NCBI GenBank assembly: GCA_965202905.1
Contig: OZ241868.1
Span: 2,790,001-2,854,000, forward strand
From: CAYFYS01 sp965202905
Lineage (GTDB): Bacteria; Pseudomonadota; Alphaproteobacteria; MPNO01
Length of the DNA stretch: 64,000 nt
Direction: 5' to 3'
The notes under the pieces were generated by a model. That model did not search any database. It was not told the origin of the DNA and saw nothing but the letters and a program-made list of their open reading frames with translations. Positions 34,132-42,477 of the stretch are shown here, piece after piece; position 1 is the first letter of the stretch; each line of letters starts with the position of its first letter. The translations under genes and the position numbers were made by a program.

Positions 34132-35494
34132 CGAAGCCGTAGGCCTCCTTCAGGGTCCGGGCAAGGCTGTCGAGATTCGGCGCAACCGGCGGCGGCGATG
34201 CCGGGTGCGGCGCGGTCCCGAGATCCTTCAGCCCCGAGGCGGTGGCGACCGCGACGACGCTCTGTCCGCGGGCAATGACGCCGGTCGCGCGCAGGCGGTC
34301 GATGCCGGCGAACGCCGCGGCCGAGGACGCTTCGAGGAACACCCCCGAGGTCCGCGCCAGCCGGTCGCGCGCCTCCAGGATCGTCGCGTCGTCGAGCACG
34401 ACGGCCGCGCCGCCGGCCCGGCGCAGGGCATCGACCGCCTGCGCAGTGCTGCGCGGCGCGTCGATCGAGACCGCGACCGAGGCGGCGTTGCGGACCACCG
34501 CCGGCGGCATCGGATCGCCGCTAGCCAAGGCCGCTTCCAGCGAGCCGGAGATTTCGGCGGCGGCCAGCCGCGGCAGCGTCGCGGTCCAGCCCCAGCGCCG
34601 CATCTCGTCGAAGCCCTTCCACAGACCGTACAGCGCATCGCCGTAGCAGACCGGCAATACGCACCAATCCGGCGCCTGCCAGCCGCGCTGCTCGGCGATC
34701 TCGTAGGCGAGCGTCTTGTAGCCTTCGATGCCGATCGGATTGCTGCCGGCCGTGGGGCCGAAGAAGGGCGCGGTCGGGAACCAGCCGAAATCGGCGACCG
34801 CCTTCTCGAGCAGGGTCCAGCGGTCGTCCTTGGCGGCGCATTCGAGCACCATCGCGCCGGTCGCGCGGATCTGGTCGACCATCGGTCCGGCGGTGCCGCG
34901 GAAGGTCAGGACGACGCAGGCGAGCCCCGCGCGGGCCGCATAGGCCGCCGCCGCCGCGCCCGCGTTGCCGGACGAGCTGGTCGCGATCACCGTCGCGCCG
35001 GCCCGCCGCGCCCAGGAGACCGCGACGCTCGCCAGCCGGTCCTTGAACGACCAGGTCGGATTGCGGGTCTCGTCCTTGACCTCCACGGGCGCGCCCCCGG
35101 TCCAGGCGATCGGGAACAGGGGTGTCGCGCCCTCCCCCAGGCTCACGGCTTCTTCCGGGCCCAGCGGCAGCGCGTCGGCGAACCGCCACAGGCTCGCCGG
35201 GCGGTCGGGCAAGGCCGCGCGATCCGGCGCCGGCCCGTCGTCATACCCGACCGTCAGGTTGGCCGCGCGGCCTTGCGCGGCGCAGGACGGGCAAGCGCGG
35301 TCGAAGTGATCCAGCTGATAGGCGGTGCCGCACAGGATGCAGTCGAGCGAAGCGGCGTCCAGGAATCCGGCCTCCGGGCGATCCGCGCCGAGGGTAAGCC
35401 AACCCGGCGGTGGTGTCAGGACCGCGTCATGGTAACGTCGCTTCGCGATCGGCGGGAGGCCGGCGATGAGCAGCGTCGGAGACGACGGCCCCAA
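34124..35494 (-). CDS. PLP-dependent enzyme, threonine-synthase-like
   Basis: This fold-type II PLP protein has the Lys of the Schiff base in NPTWSFKDRLASVAV and a phosphate-binding SSSGNAGAAAAAYAARAG loop. An N-terminal zinc-ribbon-like CILCG...CPSC pair is also seen in threonine synthases and related lyases. Substrate could be a hydroxy- or phospho-amino acid; threonine synthase itself is one option. The start is not clear: no ATG with a ribosome site lies near the expected N-terminus. TTG at 35494 is used here, and an ATG at 35521 would overlap the divergent gene. Confidence 0.75.
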   Translation of the reverse strand: MGPSSPTLLIAGLPPIAKRRYHDAVLTPPPGWLTLGADRPEAGFLDAASLDCILCGTAYQLDHFDRACPSCAAQGRAANLTVGYDDGPAPDRAALPDRPASLWRFADALPLGPEEAVSLGEGATPLFPIAWTGGAPVEVKDETRNPTWSFKDRLASVAVSWARRAGATVIATSSSGNAGAAAAAYAARAGLACVVLTFRGTAGPMVDQIRATGAMVLECAAKDDRWTLLEKAVADFGWFPTAPFFGPTAGSNPIGIEGYKTLAYEIAEQRGWQAPDWCVLPVCYGDALYGLWKGFDEMRRWGWTATLPRLAAAEISGSLEAALASGDPMPPAVVRNAASVAVSIDAPRSTAQAVDALRRAGGAAVVLDDATILEARDRLARTSGVFLEASSAAAFAGIDRLRATGVIARGQSVVAVATASGLKDLGTAPHPASPPPVAPNLDSLARTLKEAYGFDV

Positions 35495-35519
35495 GGCGCG
35501 CGAAGCGTTCGGAGGATCC

Positions 35520-36485
35520 ATGCGAATCTGCATTTTCGGCGCGGGCGCGATCGGCGGCTTCATGGCCGCCCGTCTGGCGGCTGCGGGCAACGCCGTCACG
35601 CTGATCGCGCGCGGCGCGCAGCGCGCCGCCATCGCTGCGGACGGGCTGCGTCTGAAGTCGGGCGAAGACACGCTTCATGTCCGGGTCGCAGTCTCGGACG
35701 ATCCCGCGGCGGCCGGCCCCCAGGACCTCGTCGTCATCGCGGTCAAGACGCCCGCGCTCGGCGCGGCCGCACAGGCAATCGCACCGCTGCGCGGGCCGGA
35801 AATCCCGGTCATGGTCGCAATGAACGGCATCCCGTGGTGGTTCATGGACGGTCTCGCCCGGGGCGCGGAAAAGACGTTGCGCGCCGCGGATCCGGACGGG
35901 TCTCTGGTGGCGGCGTTCGCCGGGGTCCGGCTGATTGGCTGCGTTCTCCATGTCGCCTGTTCGGTGCCCGAGCCCGGCGCCGTGATTCACCACGCCCAGA
36001 ATCGCTTGCCGATCGGTGCGCCCGAGCCGTCCGCGCAGCCCCTCGCGGCGGCGGTCGCAGAGACGCTGGCCGCGGCGGGGATCGGCGCCGAAGCGGTCGA
36101 CGATATCCGCGCGGAGGTCTGGCGGAAAGTGCTCGGCAATCTCAACTTCGGCCCGGTCAGCCTGCTGACGCGGGCGTCCAACGACCGGATCGCCGCCGAT
36201 CCCGGGCTGCGCGAGATCTGCATCCGGATGTTCGAGGAGGCCGACCGCGTCGGGCGCAGTTTCGGGCTGGATGCCGGCATGACCGCCGAGGCCCGCGTCG
36301 ATCTCGGCGGCATCGCCGGCTTCAAGACCTCGATGCTGCAGGACTTCGAGCGTGCGCGACCGGTCGAGCTCGAATCGATCGTCGGCGCGGTGAGGGAGAT
36401 GGGCGACATCGCGGGCATCGGCACCCCGATCATCGACACGGTCTACGCCCTGGCCGCCCGCGCGGCGCTGGAAGCCGCCCGCTGA
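35520..36485 (+). CDS. 2-dehydropantoate 2-reductase family protein
   Basis: The 321-residue protein has the Rossmann start MRICIFGAGAIGGFMAARLA and the family catalytic-region segment WRKVLGNLNFGPVSLLTRAS (about residues 201-220), with the conserved Lys and Asn. It ends with an ELESIVGAVREMG helix. Ketopantoate reductases act in pantothenate synthesis, but paralogues in catabolic clusters reduce other 2-oxo acids. ATG at 35520 is chosen over ATG at 35466 because GGAGGATCC precedes it. It lies opposite the PLP-enzyme gene. Confidence 0.83.
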   Translation: MRICIFGAGAIGGFMAARLAAAGNAVTLIARGAQRAAIAADGLRLKSGEDTLHVRVAVSDDPAAAGPQDLVVIAVKTPALGAAAQAIAPLRGPEIPVMVAMNGIPWWFMDGLARGAEKTLRAADPDGSLVAAFAGVRLIGCVLHVACSVPEPGAVIHHAQNRLPIGAPEPSAQPLAAAVAETLAAAGIGAEAVDDIRAEVWRKVLGNLNFGPVSLLTRASNDRIAADPGLREICIRMFEEADRVGRSFGLDAGMTAEARVDLGGIAGFKTSMLQDFERARPVELESIVGAVREMGDIAGIGTPIIDTVYALAARAALEAAR

Positions 36486-36501
36486 GCCGAACCGCCGCTT
36501 C

Positions 36502-37509
36502 TCAATCGTGGTCTCCGCCGATGTCGATGATCATGCCCATGCCGCGCTCGATCGCGCGCGCCTCGATGTACTGGGCGGTCAAGAGGTCCTGGATCGGCAC
36601 GCCGAGCGACTTGTAGCAGGTGATCTCCTCAGCGGTCTCGCGGCCCGGCCTGGCGCCGGCGACGATTTCGCAGATCTCGGCGACATCGTCTTCGGTAATC
36701 ACCCCCTCGCCGATCGGGATGACGAAATCGCCGGCATTGGCGAGGCTGTCCGCCCGGCTGTCGATGACGCGCCTGGCGGCGCGGGCGATGACCTCGGAAT
36801 CGACCTCACGGGCGGACGGGTCGTGCGCGCCGGCGCTGACCACGAACGCGCCCGGCCTGAGGTCCGCGCCCGCGACCACCGGGCTTCGCGCGGTCGTGGC
36901 CGCGACCACGATGTCGGCCTGGGCGACGGCCTGCGCGGCCGTGTCCACGAGTTCGACCGTAGCGGGGATGCCCGCCCCGTGGCCGCGCGCCCACTCGCAG
37001 AAGGCGCGCCCGCGCGTCTCGGTTCGGGTGGTGACCACGACGCGTTCGAGCGCGCATGTCCGGGCCAGCGCCTGGAGCTGGTTGCGCGCCACCCGGCCGG
37101 CGCCGATCACGGCGACGACGGCGGCGTCCGCGCGCGCCAGATAGCGCGCGGCAAGCCCGGTGCCGGCGCCGGTCCGCATATCGGTCAAATAGCCGCCTTC
37201 CATCACGGTGCGCGGGTGCCCGGTGGTCCCGTCGAACAGGGCCACCAGCGATGACATGCGCGCGACCCCCGCCGCCTCGTTGCGATGGAAATCCGAGACC
37301 ACCTTGACGCCGTAGCCCGCCCCGCCGATCAGGAAGGACGGGTTGAAGATCGCGACGCCGGGCGGCTCCTCAGACGATGCGAAGCTGCGCAGGCCCTGGA
37401 TCGATTCGCCCGCTGCAAGGCGCGCGAAGGCCTCCGCCTGAACCGCGATCGCAGCGTCCATGTCGATCGCCGCGTGCACATCGGCCTCGCGCAGAATGCG
37501 CAGCTCCAT
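36502..37509 (-). CDS. Ornithine cyclodeaminase / mu-crystallin family protein
   Basis: The 335-residue protein has the family N-terminal domain with YGVKVVSDFHRN, then a Rossmann domain VAVIGAGRVARNQLQALAR (about residues 130-148) and VSAGAHDPSAREVDSEVI. The family reduces or deaminates imino acids such as ornithine, alanine or cyclic imines with NAD(P). Typical ornithine-specific residues cannot be confirmed. ATG at 37509 has a GGGGAGGAG site. It converges with the 2-dehydropantoate-reductase-like gene. Confidence 0.85.
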   Translation of the reverse strand: MELRILREADVHAAIDMDAAIAVQAEAFARLAAGESIQGLRSFASSEEPPGVAIFNPSFLIGGAGYGVKVVSDFHRNEAAGVARMSSLVALFDGTTGHPRTVMEGGYLTDMRTGAGTGLAARYLARADAAVVAVIGAGRVARNQLQALARTCALERVVVTTRTETRGRAFCEWARGHGAGIPATVELVDTAAQAVAQADIVVAATTARSPVVAGADLRPGAFVVSAGAHDPSAREVDSEVIARAARRVIDSRADSLANAGDFVIPIGEGVITEDDVAEICEIVAGARPGRETAEEITCYKSLGVPIQDLLTAQYIEARAIERGMGMIIDIGGDHD

Positions 37510-37625
37510 CGCAGCTCCTCCCCGCGTACTGACGCACGCTGAGACGCGCACTGATAGGCGGCGGCCCGGAGCGGGTCAACGCGCCCGCGATGTGGCATAG
37601 TCCGAGCGGCGAGCGAGGGCGGGCG

Positions 37626-38984
37626 ATGGCGCTGATTGCGATCCACAACGCGGTTCTGGTCGGCGAGGACGGCGAGCGGCCGGGCGGGATCCTGGTCGGC
37701 GATGACGGGCGGATCGAGGCGGTCCTGGATGCCGGCGACCGGGCCGGAGCGCAAACGACCATAGATGCGACAGGCCGGCTGCTCTTCCCCGGCTTTATCG
37801 ACGCCCACGTCCACATGCGGGACCCCGGCTACCCGCGCAAGGAGATTTTCGCGACCGGCACGGCGGCGGCGGCCTGCGGCGGCGTGACGACGGTGATGTG
37901 CATGCCCAACACCGATCCGATCGCCGCCGATGCCGCCGGGATCGCGGCCATGCGGGCCGCCGGGAAAGGCGCCAGCCGGGTCGATTTCACCATCCAGGCA
38001 GCGGCCCTGCCCGGCAACCTCGAACGGTTCGCCCAGCTGTGGGACGAGGGCGTGACCTCGTTCGAGGGGCTGCTGTCCGATGCGCCGGACTGGATGCGGC
38101 TCGATTTCGACGGGCTGCTCCAGGCGGCCCGCGCGACGGCGGCCTGCGGCGGCGTGCTGGGGGTCCTGACCGGCCATCAGGATCTGGTCGCGGCGGCGCT
38201 CGAGCGGCTGTCCGGGCGCAGCGACTACAGGGCCTATGTCGAGGCGCGCGATCCGGCCGGCGAGGCGATCGGGCTGGCCGGTCTGATCGAAATCGCCCGG
38301 ATCACCGGCGCGCGCATCGTCGCCCGCCAGGTGTGCACCGCGCGCGGTTTCGAAATGATCGCCGCCGCGCGCGCGGCCGACCCCGACCTGTCGCTCGCCG
38401 TCGAGGTCACGCCGCACCACCTGTACCTGGACGCCGGCGCGGTCGCGCGCCACGGGCCGTTCGCGCTGATGGTCCCGCCGCTGCGCCGCGCGGCCGATTG
38501 CGAGGCCGCCCGTGTTGCGCTCGCCGCCGGGGCGGTCAGCTTCGTAGGCTCCGACCACGCCCCGCACGCGATCGACGAGAAGGACCGGGCAAGCCCGTGG
38601 GAAGTCCCGGGCGGCGCGCCGGGGCTGGATACCATCGCGCCGGTCGTGCTCACCCTCGCTGCGGCGGGCCGGATCTCCTATAGCCGGGCGGCACAGGTGC
38701 TCTGCGGCGCGCCGGCGCGTTTGTTCGGCATCGCCGACCGCAAGGGCCGGCTGGCGGCCGGCGCCGACGGCGACCTCGTGCTGGTCGATCCTCGTCTTGC
38801 GCGCACGGTCGAAGCGGGGCTGGTGCGCTCGCGCGCCGGGCGCTCGCCGTTCGAGGGCGAGACACTGACCGGCTGGCCGGTGCTGACCGTGCTGCGCGGC
38901 CGCGTCATCGCTGAGCACGGCCGCCCGGTCGGCGATGCGCCGCAGGGACGCTGGGTGCCGCGCGGCGCCCCGGCCCGGCGCTGA
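37626..38984 (+). CDS. Divergent cyclic amidohydrolase (dihydroorotase/hydantoinase-like)
   Basis: The 452-residue amidohydrolase keeps GFIDAHVHMRDPGYPRKE (metal-binding His-x-His, about residues 58-75), CGGVTTVMCMPNT, VEVTPHHLYLD and FVGSDHAPHAID with its Asp. Two usual metal-centre positions differ. The carboxylated Lys of hydantoinase-type enzymes (GFKAFM) reads SFEGLL, so Lys is replaced by Glu. The His in the H-x-S-T motif reads ARQVCTARG, so His is replaced by Gln. It could be a one-metal enzyme, an altered-specificity enzyme, or a non-catalytic partner. It starts 5 genes into the island and precedes the racemase-fold gene by 5 bases. Confidence 0.8.
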   Translation: MALIAIHNAVLVGEDGERPGGILVGDDGRIEAVLDAGDRAGAQTTIDATGRLLFPGFIDAHVHMRDPGYPRKEIFATGTAAAACGGVTTVMCMPNTDPIAADAAGIAAMRAAGKGASRVDFTIQAAALPGNLERFAQLWDEGVTSFEGLLSDAPDWMRLDFDGLLQAARATAACGGVLGVLTGHQDLVAAALERLSGRSDYRAYVEARDPAGEAIGLAGLIEIARITGARIVARQVCTARGFEMIAAARAADPDLSLAVEVTPHHLYLDAGAVARHGPFALMVPPLRRAADCEAARVALAAGAVSFVGSDHAPHAIDEKDRASPWEVPGGAPGLDTIAPVVLTLAAAGRISYSRAAQVLCGAPARLFGIADRKGRLAAGADGDLVLVDPRLARTVEAGLVRSRAGRSPFEGETLTGWPVLTVLRGRVIAEHGRPVGDAPQGRWVPRGAPARR

Positions 38985-38989
38985 ACGCA

Positions 38990-39703
38990 ATGTTCGGCGC
39001 CGGCGGACGGATCGGCGTGATCGTGCCGGCCAATAACGGCGTGATCGAGCCGGAGATGTGGTCCGCCCTGCCCGAAGGCGCGGCGCTCTATGCGACCCGC
39101 GTTCTTGCCAAGGGCAATCTCACGCCCGAGGCGGTGCGCGCGATGGAGGCCAATGTCGATCGCGCGGTGGACGAGCTCGCCGCGACCGGGGTCGACGTGA
39201 TCGTCTATGCCGACATGGTGACGACCTTCATCATGGAGCCCGGCTGGAACGAAATCCGCATTGCGGCGATCGCCGAACGCACGGGCATACCGTGCATCTC
39301 CGCCTGGACCGCGCTGCGCGACGGCCTGGCCGCGCTGGGTATCGAGCGGCTGGCGCTGGGCACGCCCTACCCGGCGGCGATCCACGGGCTGGCCCCGTCG
39401 TTCTTCGCCGCGCGCGGCTTCTCGGTGACCGGTCATGCGACGCTCGACATCGTGGCGATGTCCGATGTCCCCCGCGTCACTCCCGAGCGCCTGTCGGGGC
39501 TCGTCGACCGGCTCGACCGGACCGGGGCCGAAGCGGTCGTTCTGCTGGCGACCGATCTTCCGACGTTCGCGTCCATCGGCGCGTTGGAGCGCTCGACCGG
39601 ACTCGCGGTGCTGGGGTCGAACCAGACCCTGCTGTGGTCGGCGCTCCGCACCGTCGGCAACGGGACCGGGATTTCCGCCCTCGGCCGGCTGTTCGCGATC
39701 TGA
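38990..39703 (+). CDS. Asp/Glu-racemase-fold protein (maleate isomerase / arylmalonate decarboxylase-like) lacking both catalytic cysteines
   Basis: The 237-residue protein aligns over its length with the AMDase and maleate isomerase family: RIGVIVPANNGVIEPEMW, GIPCISAWTALRDGLAALGI and the terminal GISALGRLF. The first catalytic site, normally around a Cys (or Gly in AMDase), reads VIVYADMVTTF. The second, normally SCGG or SCTN, reads VVLLATDLPTFASI. Both catalytic Cys positions are therefore Asp and Ala. The protein may use other chemistry or bind a ligand only. It is coupled to the altered amidohydrolase just upstream. Confidence 0.8.
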   Translation: MFGAGGRIGVIVPANNGVIEPEMWSALPEGAALYATRVLAKGNLTPEAVRAMEANVDRAVDELAATGVDVIVYADMVTTFIMEPGWNEIRIAAIAERTGIPCISAWTALRDGLAALGIERLALGTPYPAAIHGLAPSFFAARGFSVTGHATLDIVAMSDVPRVTPERLSGLVDRLDRTGAEAVVLLATDLPTFASIGALERSTGLAVLGSNQTLLWSALRTVGNGTGISALGRLFAI

Positions 39704-39767
39704 GACCGGCCTGCGCGGAAAAGCAGGGCGAACAGGTTACGCCCGAATCGCGGGGCGGACGGGTCGC

Positions 39768-39977
39768 TCAGCCCCGTTCGGGCTCACCCTTGGCGCCCGA
39801 TTTGTCTTCGAGCAGCCTGGCGTTGAGCGCGGCGGCCTCGCGCTCCTTCTCGTGACGCGAGGCTTCCTTGGCTTGCCTGGAACGACCGTGGCGGGCGCGG
39901 TCGGCTGCGGCAGCGTTGCGCCTGGCGTCCTCGGCGCGCTTCTTGCGCACGTCGTTGAGATAGATCACATCGCCCAT
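39768..39977 (-). CDS. DUF4169-type small protein
   Basis: The 69-residue protein begins MGDVIYLNDVRKKRAEDARR and then has an Ala/Arg/Glu-rich helix with NRARFGR-like DRARHGRSRQAKE. This layout is that of the DUF4169 family, small basic-acidic proteins of unknown function in alphaproteobacteria. AAGGG precedes the ATG at 39977. Upstream reverse codons continue the same open frame but are Arg-rich and not family-like. Confidence 0.7.
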   Translation of the reverse strand: MGDVIYLNDVRKKRAEDARRNAAAADRARHGRSRQAKEASRHEKEREAAALNARLLEDKSGAKGEPERG

Positions 39978-40252
39978 GTCCAACGCCCTTTGGATCTGGC
40001 GGCCCAGTCTCTGTCGACGCCGTTCATCTTGCCGTAGCCGCGCCGTAGCCTTGCCATTGACGAGCCTAACGGTATTCCGTATTCGCGCAATCGTCCGAAC
40101 GCTGTCGACGGCGCGGCGCGCATGTCGAGGTCCGGCGCCTCCGATGTGCAAGCCCCTGACCGGCTAGAGCGTTTTGCGGCGCTGGCGGTCGCGCTCGGCG
40201 CTCGGCTGGAACGCCTCCATCTCCGCAATCGCCGGCCTCGTCGAGATCGGAC

Positions 40253-41149
40253 TCAAGCCAGCGTGTAGCGCGACCCGGCGGCAAGCGGGCCGTCGACGGC
40301 GACCCGGCCGGTCTCGATCATGTGCTCCAGATGCGCCAGGACCGACCGGCCGGCCGCCCAATGCATGCGCTCGGGCAGGTGGGCGTACAGCTTGCCGACC
40401 ATCGCCGGCGCCGTGTGCAGGCCGTCTTCGATCGCGCGCAGGATCTGTCTTTCGCGCATCCGCCGGTGGCCGAGATAGGCGCGCACGAACGGGGCCGGGT
40501 TCTCGATCGGCGGCCCGTGTCCGGGCAGATAGAGCGCATCGTCGCGCGCGATGCAGACCGCCAGGCTCGCCAGATAGTCCGCCATATTGCCGTCGGGCGG
40601 CGAGACGATGGTGGTGTTCCAGCCCATCACATGGTCGCCGCTGAACAGGATGTCGCCCTCGGCCAGCGCGAAGCAGTGGTGGTTGGACATATGGCCGGGC
40701 GTGAACACCGCGCCCAGAGTCCAGTCCGGTCCGGCCAGGATATCGCCGTCGCCGAGCAGAATATCGGGCTCGAAGTCCGGGTCCGCTGCCTCGATCGGCG
40801 GCTCGCCGTCGCCCGGTGGGGCGGGCGGCGCGCCGACCACCGGCGCGCCCGCCGCGCGCGCCAGCGCGCGGCTTCCCGGCGAATGATCGAGATGGGTATG
40901 GGTGACGATCACATGGGTGATCTTCTCGCCCTTGACCGCGCGCAGGATGGCCTCGGTCTGGGCCGGATCGTCGGGTCCGGGGTCGATCACCGCGACCTCG
41001 CCGTCGCCGACGACATAGGTGTTGGTGCCGTGGAAGGTGAACGGGCTGGGATTGTCGGCGACGATCCGCCGGACGCCGGGCGCCACCGCCTCGGCCGCGC
41101 CATAGGCGAAGTCCATGGTCCTCCTGAATGGAATCTCCGCTTCGGCCAT
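40253..41149 (-). CDS. MBL-fold metallo-hydrolase (LACTB2-like)
   Basis: The 298-residue protein has the metallo-beta-lactamase signature THTHLDHSPGS (about residues 84-94), then FTPGHMSNHHCF, FSGDHVMGWNT and LYLPGHGPPI. A C-terminal helical domain RRMRERQILRAIEDG is typical of LACTB2/BLMB-type hydrolases, which include an RNase. The ATG at 41149 follows GAGGG. It is 20 bases downstream of mrp/apbC on the same strand, so the two are probably one transcript. Confidence 0.85.
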   Translation of the reverse strand: MAEAEIPFRRTMDFAYGAAEAVAPGVRRIVADNPSPFTFHGTNTYVVGDGEVAVIDPGPDDPAQTEAILRAVKGEKITHVIVTHTHLDHSPGSRALARAAGAPVVGAPPAPPGDGEPPIEAADPDFEPDILLGDGDILAGPDWTLGAVFTPGHMSNHHCFALAEGDILFSGDHVMGWNTTIVSPPDGNMADYLASLAVCIARDDALYLPGHGPPIENPAPFVRAYLGHRRMRERQILRAIEDGLHTAPAMVGKLYAHLPERMHWAAGRSVLAHLEHMIETGRVAVDGPLAAGSRYTLA

Positions 41150-41169
41150 CCCGGACCCTCTGCCGGCGC

Positions 41170-42285
41170 TCACTCGATCACGATACGCGGGGCGGCGTGC
41201 GCGGGCTCGCCCGACACCTTGGCCCACACCGTCTCGGCGATCGCGCGGTAGGCCGCGGCGTGCGGCCCGTCGGGCTCGGTCGCCACGATCGGCCGCCCGC
41301 CGTCCGAGCCTTCGCGGATGGCCATTTCGAGCGGAATCTCGCCCAGGAATTCGGCGTCCATCGCCGCGGCCGCCCGCGCCGCGCCGCCATGAGCGAACAC
41401 GTCCGAGCGGCCACCGCAATGCGGGCAGATGAAGTAGCTCATGTTCTCCACGATTCCGAGCACCGGCACCTCGACCTTGCGGAACATGTTGAGGCCCTTG
41501 CGCGCGTCGATCAGGGCGAGGTCCTGCGGCGTGGAGACGATCACCGCGCCGGCCAGCGGGACCCGCTGGGCCATGGTGAGCTGCACGTCGCCGGTGCCGG
41601 GCGGCATGTCGACCACCAGCACGTCGAGCGCGCCCCAGGCGACGTCGCGCATCAATTGCTCGAGCGCGCCCATCACCATCGGACCGCGCCAGATCGTCGG
41701 TGTGTCGACCGGAACCAGGAAGCCGATCGACATGGCCTTGACCCCCCAGGCCTCCATCGGGTCGAGCACCTTGCCGTCGGGCGAGGTCGGCCGATCGGCG
41801 ATGCCCAGCATCATCGGCAGCGACGGGCCGTAGATGTCGGCATCGAGAATACCGACCGACCGGCCGGAAGCGGCGAGCGCGAGCGCGAGATTGACCGCGG
41901 TGGTCGATTTGCCGACGCCGCCCTTGCCGGAGGCGACGGCGACGATCGCGCCGACTTCGGGCAGCATCGGGGCGTGCTCGCCGCTTCCGGCGGGCGGTCC
42001 GGGCCGGCCCCTTCCGGCCCGGGCCTGCGGCCGCTCGCTATGGGCGGTCAGCACCGCGGTGACCGACAGCACCCCGGGGACCGCGGCGACGGCGCGTTCG
42101 GCTTCCTTGCGCATCGGTTCCAGCGCGGCGCCGCGCTCGGGCTCGACCTCGATCGAGAACCCGACATTGCCCTGCTTGACCACCAGGCCGGCGACCATGC
42201 CGAGGGCCACGATATCGTCGCCCCTGTCGGGGTCCCGGACGGTCTTGAGCGCCTCCAGGATCGCCGGTTCCTTCACTTGGGCCAT
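41170..42285 (-). CDS. apbC: Iron-sulphur cluster carrier protein Mrp/ApbC
   Basis: The 371-residue P-loop ATPase has an N-terminal MIP18/DUF59 domain (about residues 1-85, ILEALKTVRDPD). Walker A is ASGKGGVGKSTTAV, followed by VLVVDMPPGTGDVQLT and the cluster-binding Cys pair in MSYFICPHCGG. It delivers Fe-S clusters to targets. ATG at 42285 is chosen (GAGAGG upstream). It lies opposite hflK, with the next gene downstream an MBL hydrolase. Confidence 0.93.
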   Translation of the reverse strand: MAQVKEPAILEALKTVRDPDRGDDIVALGMVAGLVVKQGNVGFSIEVEPERGAALEPMRKEAERAVAAVPGVLSVTAVLTAHSERPQARAGRGRPGPPAGSGEHAPMLPEVGAIVAVASGKGGVGKSTTAVNLALALAASGRSVGILDADIYGPSLPMMLGIADRPTSPDGKVLDPMEAWGVKAMSIGFLVPVDTPTIWRGPMVMGALEQLMRDVAWGALDVLVVDMPPGTGDVQLTMAQRVPLAGAVIVSTPQDLALIDARKGLNMFRKVEVPVLGIVENMSYFICPHCGGRSDVFAHGGAARAAAAMDAEFLGEIPLEMAIREGSDGGRPIVATEPDGPHAAAYRAIAETVWAKVSGEPAHAAPRIVIE

Positions 42286-42477
42286 GGATTGCCTCTCGAT
42301 TCCGGCCGGCCCGGCGCCCGTGTTCCCGGGGCCGATGCGTTGCGCCAAGTTTGCGCGTATCATATAAGGTCAGCGGGTCGTCGGCAAAGCGATCGCCGGG
42401 CAGAGGCGACGAGCCGCCCAGGATGCAGCCCGTATTTGCCACGCCCCTATTTGCCACTTGGAAGACGGTGAACCGAA

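Noticed and set aside
40140..40252. A short reverse frame MEAFQPSAERDRQRRKTL followed by a stop
   Set aside because: Its beginning resembles small alphaproteobacterial membrane proteins, but it stops after 18 codons with no helix, so there is too little to call.
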